From Pisaster brevispinus (lineage: Eukaryota > Echinodermata > Asteroidea > Forcipulatida > Asteriidae), in contig JAMKCF010000013.1 of the NCBI GenBank assembly GCA_023634235.1, forward strand, positions 6,609,827-6,673,826: a stretch of 64,000 nucleotides of DNA, written 5' to 3'. Positions 54,180 to 64,000 of this stretch are shown here, piece by piece. Under the pieces are notes generated by a model that saw only the letters and a program-made list of their open reading frames with translations, ran no database searches and was not told where the DNA came from. Numbering within the stretch: the first letter of the stretch is position 1; each line of letters opens with the position of its first letter. The translations under genes and the position numbers were made by a program.

Positions 54180-54890
54180 TTAAGCTTTCGTACCAGTTGT
54201 ATCTAGCACTCTGTAGACCGACTATTGAATATGCCAGTCAAGTATAGAATCACTCCACAAAGTGCAATATAAATCGTATTGAAAAGGCCCAGCGTGATTT
54301 CACCAGATTCATTTTTAGACAAAATTCCATCAACCATGATCAGGCTGGTTACCTGAATTACCTACAAAGGTTGACTTTACTAAATCTCACATCGCTTGAA
54401 TCAAGGAAAGAGTTGTTGAGTTTCTGTTTCTGTTATCAACTATTGTATAATCACTCTTTGTTTCAAATCAACCAACGTCTAAATTTTCCTCATTTCAAAA
54501 TTCCTTTTTCTAGATGTAATTGTTTAAAATGTAATTGTTTTTTCCCCTAGCATGCCTGCCTTGTGGACCGCATTGCCCATCAATATCCTTTGTTTGCCAT
54601 CTATCTCTTTATTTCAAGCAGCAGTCAACAGCTTCCTCCTTGATTCAACCCATACACTGCTCAATTGTTGAAATGTTTATATCTTCGTAATGTTATTCCC
54701 CCCCGTGTATATTGCGTGTCTGTACCTTTTAGAATATTTTATCGGCAGACTGAACCTTTAGGTTATAGGAAAGTTGACGTTTTCCTCCTCAGTCTAGATC
54801 TAGCCTTCTCCGTATCTACGTTGTATCTCTTTTGTGTGTAATTTTTATTGAACTTACGAAGAAAAATAATAAAGTAATAATAAGAATAAT
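54180..54890 (+). pseudogene. LINE reverse-transcriptase C-terminal remnant, longest copy
   Basis: Conceptual translation gives YQLYLALCRPTIEYAS, then AQRDFTRFIF and, after a shift, YLQRLTLLNLTSLESRKELL. This is the thumb and C-terminal region of non-LTR reverse transcriptases of the Jockey/CR1 group. It is broken by stops and shifts, and ends in an A-rich tail with AATAATAAAGTAATAATAAG (54,865-54,890). The catalytic core is absent. Cassettes 1 and 2 keep only the first 110-165 bases, so the fragment predates the duplications. Confidence 0.7.
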
Positions 54891-56200
54891 TGTTGTAGTA
54901 TTATCTTGCTGCACGAACAAAGTTCGAAATCGATGCACCCTAATATCAAAATATTTTCAACACATACTTTAAACAATTTGCCACATTTTGTACTCAAAAC
55001 TTATTGCATCATAGTATCGAAGAGAGTTACGCACACCGTTTATAGACATTAAATGCTTCACTATTTGGAAAGCTGACAAAAAAAGAGTATATTTTCGGAT
55101 CGAGTGGTAATAATTTAGGTAAGGGGGTGGGTAGGTTGGTTATCCCTTGTTGCTCAAACCCAGCCGGCGAAGAGGAGGGTATAGATTTTGTTATCCCTTG
55201 TTTCTCGAACCCAGCTGTAAAGAAAAGGGCTTATTTTCCCTTCTTGATCCTCAAACCCAGCCGAAAAAGGAGAGGATATTTTTTTAACCACGACAAAATA
55301 CGCATTATATTTCTAATAAATATTTGGTATTCGTTCATATTTAAATTGCTAGCCTTGCAAAATAAAGTTTGTTTGTAAAACCTGTAGCATGTTATTCAAA
55401 GCTGGGAGGAAAAAATGGAAATGGAAAACGAAAGCGATAGCAATTTTCGGACTAAAATTTTAAGCTGTCAATTTGAAAATTAAACTAAGATGAAAGTTTG
55501 CGGTTAAAAATGAACCTGTTCATTGTGTATTGTATAATATTAGTAGCTGACGTTATTGCGAACGTCTTTTTAGTTTAATATATGATTACTGTAGTATAAA
55601 ATGCCGTAACTGTTTTTAAAACTATTATCATGTCAGATTTAAAAGGACAGCTGTTTTATCATCAGCAGTAAAAGACAGTAGTCAGTTGAAAGTTTCCCAA
55701 AAATGATTGCTACTGTAATCAAAGCAAGTCCAATTTGACAAATAAAAGCAAATGGAAATGTGTGCTTAATCAATTGCTATCTGTCGTTTGATTGGAGTAG
55801 ACTGTGCAAGTCTCGCACGTATTCGAACATAGGGACCCGTTCGAAGTGCGCTAGTTTGTTTCCTTCACGCATGAAAGCAATGTACCAAAGTGATCCCAAA
55901 CGGTCCGTATACGCGCGAGACTTGCACGGTCTGTGGATTTTAGTTCTCATAGAATGTTGTTCCAAACAGACAATGCCATGGGTTCATTTAAATAAATTGG
56001 AAGATTGTTTGACCAGAAAAGAAACCAACTACTAAATACAATAATGATTAAAAAAAAATATATATAAAGGCATTTTGCAAATCGATAGGCGTCCACGGTC
56101 CATACAAGCCGGCTTTTGCGAGAATCCCCCAAAGTCAAGATTAATTCATAAAGTGGTCGTGACGTATTAACACGGATAGAAATTTGCATGTCCGTGGCAG
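54891..56200. repeat. Block 'S' (copy 3)
   Basis: Matches 25,156-26,159 and 33,206-34,210. It has three copies of the TTATCCCTTGTT..CAAACCCAGC unit (55,138-55,265). A palindromic pair lies at 55,800-55,930 (GTGCAAGTCTCGCACGTATTC with ACGCGCGAGACTTGCACGG). Non-coding. Confidence 0.65.
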
Positions 56201-56730
56201 TGCCCCGTACGTTTCGCTGGTACTCTCATCGTTGGATTGTATTTCTGCGGGCCTTCGCGGGGAACCATGAAAAAACGCAGCGAAAGGCAGGAATTACACT
56301 CTTCAAAAATCAAAGAAGAGGGGTAACCAGAGGGGGGCGACAAAAGAAGCTCAAAGCACTTTGCAGAATTGAAGATGTAAAACAAAATGCAAATAAAAGC
56401 ATATCTAAAGGACAACTATGATAATTGTTTAAAAATAAAAACAAATGCAAAAATATATTATATATGTAGTAGAGTCTAAACTTCTGCTTGGGTCGAAACG
56501 TCAGGCCACTAACTGTTTTTTGCACTTATACCAAAGGCCTTTTTGGTTGGTAAGCAGTGTGCAACAGTTAGTACTATTGTTCATGAAAATAAAATAAATA
56601 AATAAATTACTAGTCCAACCAAAAAGAAAACAAACAGAGCCAAAAAACTTTTTTTTTTCAAGAAGAAGAAGAAAAAAATCCCTGTTCCTCTCCCCCCAAA
56701 ACAAATTGAAGTTGCACGAAAAAACTAAAG
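56201..56730. repeat. Block shared with 41.1-41.6 kb
   Basis: Matches 41,170-41,580 with small losses (GGGCCTTCGCGGGGAACCAT). The shared GAAGTTGCACGAA..AAAGTCGA segment runs directly into the first unit of the 66-bp satellite. Confidence 0.7.
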
Positions 56731-59305
56731 TCGACAGGACTGGCGAGCTTGTGGTAATCGATAACATGAATGCCAAATAGTCAAAATTCCTTTTTGTCGA
56801 CAGGACTGGCGAGCTTGTGGCAATCGATAACATGAATGCCAAATAGTCAACATTCCTATTTGTCGACAGGACTGGCGAGCTTGTGGCAATCGATAACATT
56901 AATGCCAAATAGTCAAAATTCCTATTTGTCGACAGGACTGGCGAGCTTGTGGCAATCGATAACATGAATGCCAAATAGTCAAAATTCCTATTTGTCGAAA
57001 GGACTGGCGAGCTTGTGGCAATCGATAACATGAATGCCAAATAGTCAAAATTCCTATTTGTCGACAGGACTGGCGAGCTTGTGGCAATCGATAACATGAA
57101 TGCCAAATAGTCAAAATTCCTATTTGTCGAAAGGACTGGCGAGCTTGTGGCAATCGATAACATGAATGCCAAATAGTCAACATTCCTATTTGTCGACAGG
57201 ACTGGCGAGCTTGTGGCAATCGATAACATGAATGCCAAATAGTCAAAATTCCTTTTTGTCGAAAGGACTGGCGAGCTTGTGGCAATCGATAACATGATTG
57301 CCAAATAGTCAAAATTCATATTTGTCGACATGACTTGCGAGCTTGTGGCAATCGATAACATGAATGCCAAATAGTCAACATTCCGATTTGTCGACAGGAC
57401 TGGCGAGCTTGTGGCAATCGATAACATGAATGCCAAATAGTCAAAATTTCTATTTGTCGACAGGACTGGCGAGCTTGTGGCAATCGATAACATGAATGCC
57501 AAATAGTCAACATTCCTATTTGTCGACAGGACTGGCGAGCTTGTGGCAATCGATAACATGAATGCCAAATAGTCAAAATTCCTATTTGTCGACATGACTG
57601 GCGAGCTTGTGGCAATCGATAACATGAATGCCAAATAGTCAAAATTCCTATTTGTCGAAAGGACTGGCGAGCTTGTGGCAATCGATAACATGAATGCCAA
57701 ATAGTCAAAATTCCTATTTGTCGACAGGTATGGCGAGCTTGTGGCAATCGATAACATGAATGCCAAATAGTCAACATTCCTATTTGTCGACAGGACTGGC
57801 GAGCTTGTGGCAATCGATAACATGAATGCCAAATAGTCAACATTCCTATTTGTCGACAGGACTGGCGAGCTTGTGGCAATCGATGACATGAATGCCAAAT
57901 AGTCAACATTCCTATTTGTCGACAGGACTGGCGAGCTTGTGGCAATCGATAACATGAATGCCAAATAGTCAAAATTCCTTTTTGTCGAAAGGACTGGCGA
58001 GCTTGTGGCAATCGATAACATGAATGCCAAATAGTCAAAATTCCTATTTGTCGACAGGACTGGCGAGCTTGTGGCAATCGATAACATGAATGCCAAATAG
58101 TCAAAATTCCTATTTGTCGAAAGGACTGGCGAGCTTGTGGCAATCGATAACATGAATGCCAAATAGTCAAAATTCCTTTTTGTCGACAGGTATGGCGAGC
58201 TTGTGGCAATCGATAACATGAATGCCAAATAGTCAACATTCCTATTTGTCGACAGGACTGGCGAGCTTGTGGCAATCGATAACATGAATGCCAAATAGTT
58301 AACATTCCTATTTGTCGACAGGACTGGCGAGCTTGTGGCAATCGATAACATGAATGCCAAATAGTCAACATTCCTATTTGTCGACAGGACTGGCGAGCTT
58401 GTGGCAATCGATAACATGAATGCCAAATAGTCAAAATTCCTATTTGTCGACATGACTGGCGAGCTTGTGGCAATCGATAACATGAATGCCAAATAGTCAA
58501 AATTCCTATTTGTCGAAAGGACTGGCGAGCTTGTGGCAATCGATAACATGAATGCCAAATAGTCAAAATTCCTATTTGTCGACAGGTATGGCGAGCTTGT
58601 GGCAATCGATAACATGAATGCCAAATAGTCAACATTCCTATTTGTCGACAGGACTGGCGAGCTTGTGGCAATCGATAACATGAATGCCAAATAGTCAACA
58701 TTCCTATTTGTCGACAGGACTGGCGAGCTTGTGGCAATCGATAACATGAATGCCAAATAGTCAACATTCCTATTTGTCGACAAGACTGGCGAGCTTGTGG
58801 CAATCGATAACATGAATGCCAAATAGTCAAAATTCCTTTTTGTCGAAAGGACTGGCGAGCTTGTGGCAATCGATAACATGAATGCCAAATAGTCAAAATT
58901 CCTATTTGTCGACATGACTGGCGAGCTTGTGGCAATCGATAACATGAATGCCAAATAGTCAAAATTCCTATTTGTCGACAGGACTGGCGAGCTTGTGGCA
59001 ATCGATAACATGAATGCCAAATAGTCAAAATTCCTATTTGTCGAAAGGACTGGCGAGCTTGTGGCAATCGATAACATGAATGCCAAATAGTCAAAATTCC
59101 TTTTTGTCGACAGGTATGGCGAGCTTGTGGCAATCGATAACATGAATGCCAAATAGTCAACATTCCTATTTGTCGACAGGACTGGCGAGCTTGTGGCAAT
59201 CGATAACATGAATGCCAAATAGTTAACATTCCTATTTGTCGACAGGACTGGCGAGCTTGTGGCAATCGATAACATGAATGCCAAATAGTCAAAATTCCTA
59301 TTTGT
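56731..59305. repeat. 66-bp satellite, about 39 units, with a 14-unit higher-order period
   Basis: TCGACAGGACTGGCGAGC recurs every 66 bases. Diagnostic variants (TATGGCG, GTCGAAAGG, GACATGAC, TTTTTGTC, GTTAACATT, CAACATT) are ordered. The rare GTTAAC variant lies at 58,298 and 59,222, exactly 924 bases (14 units) apart. The TATGGCG variant lies at about 59,113, 58,585, 58,189 and 57,727. Units 1-14 (from the right end) match units 15-27 in order with one unit missing. Two minus-strand frames are open over 2-2.8 kb because 66 is a multiple of three; I do not annotate them as genes. Confidence 0.96.
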
Positions 59306-59610
59306 TGTTTACAAGTATACCGGAAACTAAGGTCTGTTTTTAAAAGAGTTTTCTTCGGTTATTTTAATTGTTTATCCTACTTTCATATAATTAAAATGGC
59401 TCAATTTTTCTTTCCCAACAATAGGATAAAATTAAACTAAAGTATTTGAAAAACAGAATTGTGCACCCGTAAAACTCAATATGGTTGGGACCAACTTCTT
59501 TCCAATATTTATATAAGCCTGCGGCCAGCATTTTTAATTGTCACAGACTATTTGTATTCGCACTTTGTGTAGGCACAAGTTTTCATGAAACAAGAAAATT
59601 GTGAGTGTTT
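59306..59610. other. Spacer between satellite and LINE
   Basis: Non-coding. No recognised feature. Confidence 0.4.
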
Positions 59611-59874
59611 AGACATTAGACATTAGAATTCTTTATTGTCTGCAAAACATATACAGATAATTGTTTTCCATTGGCAATTGGAGACATAAAACAATATATT
59701 AAACTAAACATGTTTATTAAACCGAACAATAAAATGTAGAGCACAGTACAAATCCACGAAAAAATTGTATATTGCTAAAACTAAAGCGAATGATTGGAAT
59801 AAATTACTGACAATACTTACAAGTTACTTTAAAATTGTACAGAACATTTGTGGTACAAGTTAAAAAATAAGTAA

Positions 59875-61431
59875 TTACCGTTTGACTAAAGAATTAAAAA
59901 GATGAATTGAATTGGGAACAAAGGATTGTCGAAAACGAAGTGATTTTGTTTGTGGTGGACGGAGTCTAATACCAGAGCGATTAAAAACAAAGCAATTAAA
60001 AAGTGGGTGGGTCGGGTCCTTCATTGCTGTACTTAACTTGGCAACCATTTTTGTTTCAAATTCTATATCCAAGGATGGCAAGATTAAACCTATGATCCGC
60101 TGAGCATTTTTCTTTACCCTGTCAAATTTCTTTTTACTCTGCTGTGAAAGTAAACCGTATGTACATATTAAGTTAAAAGTTAAAACACTCTGTATCAAGG
60201 ACTGATAAAATAAACGCAAGATAGTTCGGTCGACATGAAATTTCTTCAGTTTTCTCAAAAAGTACAAACGTTGGTTAGCTTTACTGTATATCGTTTCAGT
60301 ATTCCTATTCCAGTTCAGTTGATCATCCACTACAGTTCCAAGATACTTATATTCATTGACTCTTTCTACAATGCAGTTATTGATAGTGAGAGGGTCATGT
60401 GTCTCAGCACCTCGTCGAAAATCAAAAATCATCTCCTTAGTTTTCTGTACATTTATCGAGAGATAGTGACGATTACACCAGTCAATAAAACTCATGACCT
60501 CTGTTACATACTCGGTAGAGTCATTTTTCAAGTACCCAGTAATTACCGTGTCATCTGCATATTTAATGATGCTGCAATTTGAGCTGGAACATAAACAGTC
60601 ACTGGTATATAACGAAAATAACAAAGGAGAGATGACACATCCTTGAGGAACACCAGTATTGATATATTTTACATCAGAACAAACACCTCCTACTTTGACC
60701 CACTGTGGCCTATCTCTTAAAAATCCATGTATCCATCGCACAATTTGGGGTGAGATATTCATTTGTAATAATTTCTGCACAAGGATATGAGGTTGTATTG
60801 TGTTAAAAGCACTGGAGAAATCAATAAACAGAGACCTGACGTATGTTCGGGGTGAGTCCAGGTGATTGTAAAGTTTGTGAAGATAGACAAGCACTGCATC
60901 GTCAACTCCCCTACTTTGCCTGTATGCAAATTGAAGATTATCAAGAAATGAGCTAGCCTGGCTAGTGAGAAACCTTGTGATCAATCTTTCCAAGCATTTC
61001 ATGATATTGGATGTTAATGCAATCGGACGATAATCATTTAACACAGTAGCCTTCTTTTGCTTTGGCACTGGGACTATCATTGACATTTTCCAATTTTTTG
61101 GGATAGAACCTTCATCTAATGTCATTTGAAAAATTGATGTGAAGACATTGGCAAGTTGATGGCTACATGACTTTAAAATTCTGTTACTAATACCATCAGG
61201 TCCAACAGCTTTATTTAACTTCAGACCTGAGAAGACATTCCTAACATCAGCTTCATTAATGGTAACATTGTCAGTTAGTGAAACATTTGCTAATGAATTG
61301 TCCAATAAAGTGTTCTCTGCAGTAAAATCACGAATATCAAATCTACAGTAAAAATTGTTCAGTTCATCTGTGAAGTCCTTTGAGCATTCAGGCAAGCGTT
61401 TCTTTGATTTATATCCCGTTATTGTTTGCAT
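59875..61431 (-). CDS. LINE reverse transcriptase (3' part of ORF2)
   Basis: A 518-residue open frame with a complete reverse-transcriptase fingers-palm core. Motifs: AVGPDGISNRILK (75-87), DYRPIALTS (133-141), FIDFSSAFNTI (202-212, first catalytic Asp), GVPQGCVISPLLF (260-272), and YADD (291-294, the catalytic Asp pair). YLGTVVDDQLNW follows the palm. It ends in SIHLFNSLVKR, as is usual for this group. The enzyme copies element RNA at a nicked target. The coding frame probably continues upstream to about 61,520, where it meets the endonuclease frame after a one-base shift. The RT itself shows no internal stops, so decay is recent. Confidence 0.88.
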   Translation of the reverse strand: MQTITGYKSKKRLPECSKDFTDELNNFYCRFDIRDFTAENTLLDNSLANVSLTDNVTINEADVRNVFSGLKLNKAVGPDGISNRILKSCSHQLANVFTSIFQMTLDEGSIPKNWKMSMIVPVPKQKKATVLNDYRPIALTSNIMKCLERLITRFLTSQASSFLDNLQFAYRQSRGVDDAVLVYLHKLYNHLDSPRTYVRSLFIDFSSAFNTIQPHILVQKLLQMNISPQIVRWIHGFLRDRPQWVKVGGVCSDVKYINTGVPQGCVISPLLFSLYTSDCLCSSSNCSIIKYADDTVITGYLKNDSTEYVTEVMSFIDWCNRHYLSINVQKTKEMIFDFRRGAETHDPLTINNCIVERVNEYKYLGTVVDDQLNWNRNTETIYSKANQRLYFLRKLKKFHVDRTILRLFYQSLIQSVLTFNLICTYGLLSQQSKKKFDRVKKNAQRIIGLILPSLDIEFETKMVAKLSTAMKDPTHPLFNCFVFNRSGIRLRPPQTKSLRFRQSFVPNSIHLFNSLVKR

Positions 61432-61507
61432 CGCCTGCCACGCAGCTCGAGAGTTATTTTGTTGAAAATTCTTCTCTAGTCGACGTTTGTAGTCTGCTTT
61501 GCAAAGT

Positions 61508-62506
61508 TTATTGTTTTTCGATGGACCTTTGCAACTCCTTCACACATTGTAGCTGGCCAGCTGCAAACAACCGTCGTTTCTCTTGAAGTAACGTTTTCAG
61601 TTCACGGGAGATCCATGGTTTGTCGTTAGGGTATACCTGTTTGGTGCTTGATGGTATTAGCATATCAGTGCAGAACTTAATGTAGTCAGTTACAACAGTT
61701 ACGATTTCATCTATTGAGTTCGAAGTGTCTGTGAACTTGAAGCTGTCCCAGTTGGTGCAGTCAAAACAAGCACGTAGCTTTTCTACGGATTCACTGGACC
61801 ACAGTTGTTTCACCTTTGTCACAGGTTTTGATCTTTTAAGGACCTGTCTATACGTTGGTAGCAGGAGAATGGTATTGTGATCGGAGTTGCCCAGTTGGGG
61901 ACAAATCCTGGTTTTATATGCAGATTGTACATTACCATAACAAAGGTCTAAAGTTGCACCATTCCTTGTGGGTTTGTCGACATATTGGTGATATGATGGC
62001 AACACTTTATTCAATCTACACTGATTGAAGTCCCCCAGTATAAATTTGGCAGAATCGGGAGAAACTGTTTCAAGTTCTTGAATAATCAAGGAAATTGCAT
62101 CGCTCGCAACTTGCACATCCGCCTTGGGTTGGATGTATGTAACAGTGATGAAGATTTGATTAAACTCCCTGGGTAGATAAAATGGCCGCAGGCGTACACC
62201 ACCCCGCTTCCCTCTTTTCCTTGGTAGAAGATCCTTAGGGAATTCGTTGTAGTCTTTTGGTTTGGGGCTTGGTGACCCAGGTCTCAGGTCAAGCAACGAT
62301 GACCTTGTATAGATGATACGGCCATTACTAGCCGGTGGTATGGCAAGACGATCGGCACAGACACACATCAAAAGTCGGGACAGAAGAACAAAAACGAGTA
62401 AAATGAAGATCACGTGAGTTCTACATACCACATGAGACATGATTACAAACTTTAAGACGACTGATGAACATTCAAAAGGCAATAAAAATGTATAAAAACA
62501 GGACAC
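61508..62506 (-). pseudogene. LINE endonuclease region, internally deleted and frameshifted
   Basis: 332 residues. Residues 1-105 are a leader ending in the basic run RKRGKRGGV. Residues 106-220 are only the second half of an APE-type endonuclease: RPFYLPREF, TYIQP, GDFN (158-161), TLDLCY and the SDH motif (208-210). The first half, which in this family carries the N-terminal Asn and the catalytic Glu (ET-W motif), is absent, as if an in-frame deletion joined residues near 62,190. The frame then ends at a TAA just after an A-run (GAAAAAC, about 61,515-61,522). One base off, the reading frame continues into the reverse transcriptase. The element is therefore not autonomous on this reading. Confidence 0.8.
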
Positions 62507-62540
62507 GATTTGCCAATGGTGGTCGCTACTGTGCAGCGCC

Positions 62541-62920
62541 CTCTAAGGATCAATTAAAGCTCAAAAGGATCAATTAAAGCTCAATTTGTCATCAGTGTCA
62601 CTGGAAAATACCGGTAATGAAAAGAAACTCATCACTGTTTTCAAACATCGAGAGATCAAAATTAATTGTTTTACTCGTTTTTCAAAACCTGCATTTCTGG
62701 TAAATATATTTTGACGAAAAATTTGTCACCACAACAATCTGGGTGTGCGTGTGTGGGTGGACACACGGAAAGGCATATGTGGGGTCCTAACAACAATGGA
62801 ACAATAGACCCCACAAGGTAATTTCAATAGGAACAATTGGTCCCCACAAGGGAATTCTTCAGAAAAGGGAATAATAGAACAACAATAGCAGTACCCCACA
62901 AACCGGATCCGTAAGGTGTG

Positions 62921-62952
<32 letters not shown>

Positions 62953-63227
62953 GGGGGTGTTAATTACGGAATTCCCATTCTGTATTCAATGAACACATCA
63001 TTTAAAAACTCACATGTCACAATCCTCCTGAGAAATATTTTCATCTGAAATGCTGTCAGAGTTGGAGAAATGTGACTTGACAATTACAAAAATCACTACA
63101 CAAAATGTTTGGATTACCACAAACGGATACGTGTAGTATGAACCGCAAAAACCGTGTCTAAACATGAACAACTCTTCGCTGTCAGTAAAGAACAGTCATT
63201 TGAAAGAAGGAATCTGAATACTTCCAC
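62541..63227. other. Non-coding, with a GT/poly-G microsatellite
   Basis: GGATCAATTAAAGCTCAA is directly repeated at 62,549 and 62,570. 62,920-62,958 is a (GT)n run followed by about 16 G. No gene is seen. Confidence 0.6.
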
Positions 63228-63229
63228 TA

Positions 63230-63502
63230 CACTCTCAGAACTCCAGGGTCAAAAATGACCCGGGTCAAAATTGACCTGGGTCAGAATTGACCCTGATCCC
63301 GGGTCCCAGACGGCCTGACCCGTTTCTGGGTCAAGATGACCCAAAAAGATGTTTGAAAAAGGGTATTCGACTCGATGTCTGCGTCATTTTGACCCATTTC
63401 TTTGTCATATTGACACACGTTCCGTAGTGACCCAGAAATGGATCATGCCCCATGCACGGGACTCGGATACGGGTCAATACTCACCCGGATGTTCCTAGAG
63501 TG
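63230..63502. mobile_element. MITE with CACTCT TIRs and TA target site (copy B)
   Basis: TA at 63,228-63,229 and 63,503-63,504 flanks the ends CACTCTCAGAAC and GTTCCTAGAGTG (ten of 12 pair). It holds three GGGTCAAAATTGACC-type units, then the same body as 42,906-43,120. The full element is 273 bp. The TA flanks fit a Tc1/mariner-type origin. Confidence 0.75.
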
Positions 63503-64000
63503 TAACTGCATTCTTTGGGAGAATCTAAGTTAGATGGATCAACATTGATTTCTCGACGCGTGACTAATGTGGAGAGCCGTTCAAATCTTGGCTAATAATG
63601 GTCAGTAATTGTCGGATTGGTAATTAAAAATATAGGAAACATTTCCTCTGATTTATCTAAACGTTCGCTGGTGCAGTTGTCATGTATCACATAACAATAG
63701 GTCAGGTAGTTCGGAGACTCTGGATAAGTCACCGGGGCTCAATGGCATGGCTCTGCTTACCGCCGAATTCTGTGCTCTGCGATCACCATTCTTTGCATAC
63801 AAGCAAGCACCTAATTTCTGTGCTAGCTGTGTACTAAGCGAAAAGTGCCTACACGTGGAGTATACGCACTCAGTGAAAAACGAAGGTAAAAATGAAGGTC
63901 GAAGATGGACAACTTAGCCACATTGCCTGCTTTTATCGGCAGATATTTCTGAAACAAAGGGCAAAAACTTACCTAATAACAAGGCATCAAATTTGTTCGG
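63503..64000. repeat. Duplicate of 43,121-43,480, then repeat 'W'
   Basis: 63,503-63,862 matches 43,121-43,480, including the left half of the GGCCCAATTT-family MITE. 63,885-64,000 is repeat W (GGTCGAAGATGGACAACTTAGC), running out of the window. Confidence 0.75.

Larger units (their letters stand above)
59611..62540 (-). mobile_element. Non-LTR retrotransposon (LINE), CR1/L2/Rex1-like
   Basis: Minus-strand order is: 5' leader, endonuclease (62,506-61,508), reverse transcriptase (61,431-59,875), 3' UTR and a short repeated tail, (TCTAATG)2, at 59,611-59,631. Short 3' tandem tails instead of poly-A are characteristic of the CR1/L2/Rex1 group. The 5' limit is estimated from the first ATG and the AGCGCCCTCT segment at about 62,533. 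Confidence 0.85.

Noticed and set aside
56501..59284. A 927-codon minus-strand ORF and 658-codon companion in another frame
   Set aside because: Both are translations of the same 66-bp satellite. Two frames are open at once and the unique tail has no recognisable domain.
56731..59305. CRISPR-like array
   Set aside because: Units are contiguous 66-mers with no unique spacers, in an animal genome context.

Overview
The window is animal DNA: intronless secreted-protein genes spaced about 9 to 12 kb apart, CCAAT/CRE-type promoters, LINE, hAT, SINE and MITE remnants, and several kinds of tandem repeat. Nothing bacterial is present. Secreted PAN-plus-fibrinogen proteins together with this repeat mix suggest a marine deuterostome invertebrate such as an echinoderm, but the sequence does not fix the species. 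All comparisons below were made by eye, without alignment software.

Left third (1-15,600): mostly repeats. It opens with the end of a broken transposon endonuclease domain. A 66-bp minisatellite follows (1,070-2,575), then several MITEs, then an array of four and a half macrosatellite units of about 1.8-2.0 kb (6,480-14,600). Each unit holds 5-8 subrepeats of about 127 bp and one conserved 68-codon ORF. A second minisatellite, built on a perfect 11-bp stem-loop, interrupts and ends the array.

Middle (15,600-56,700): a segmentally duplicated locus of fibrinogen-related (FReD) genes. There are three intact intronless genes (20,910; 39,663; 51,215), one copy frameshifted near its signal peptide (30,678), one promoter-plus-12-codon remnant (18,852), a detached 3' end (52,434) and an inverted promoter fragment (36,440). 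Each encodes a signal peptide, a PAN/apple-like cysteine module and a C-terminal fibrinogen domain, so the products are probably secreted lectin-like recognition proteins. The copies share a promoter block. The amino-terminal two thirds is nearly uniform, while the last 100 or so residues fall into two divergent types. The flanks show that the real duplication unit is larger than one gene: long inverted arms (15,590-16,080, 27,120-27,790 against 19,700-20,330, 38,110-38,710) bracket some copies, and the genes alternate between two kinds of upstream context. A 2.2-kb DNA transposon with TIRs and an 8-bp target duplication sits in the fourth cassette; the equivalent positions in other cassettes are empty.

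Right end (56,700-64,000): a second, unrelated 66-bp satellite of about 39 units with a visible 14-unit higher-order period. It is followed on the minus strand by a LINE of CR1/L2/Rex1 type, with an intact-looking reverse transcriptase but a frameshift and an endonuclease that lacks its front half. Last is a copy of a GGGTC-repeat MITE that also occurs at 42.6-43.1 kb.

Only the FReD genes look like host protein-coding genes.
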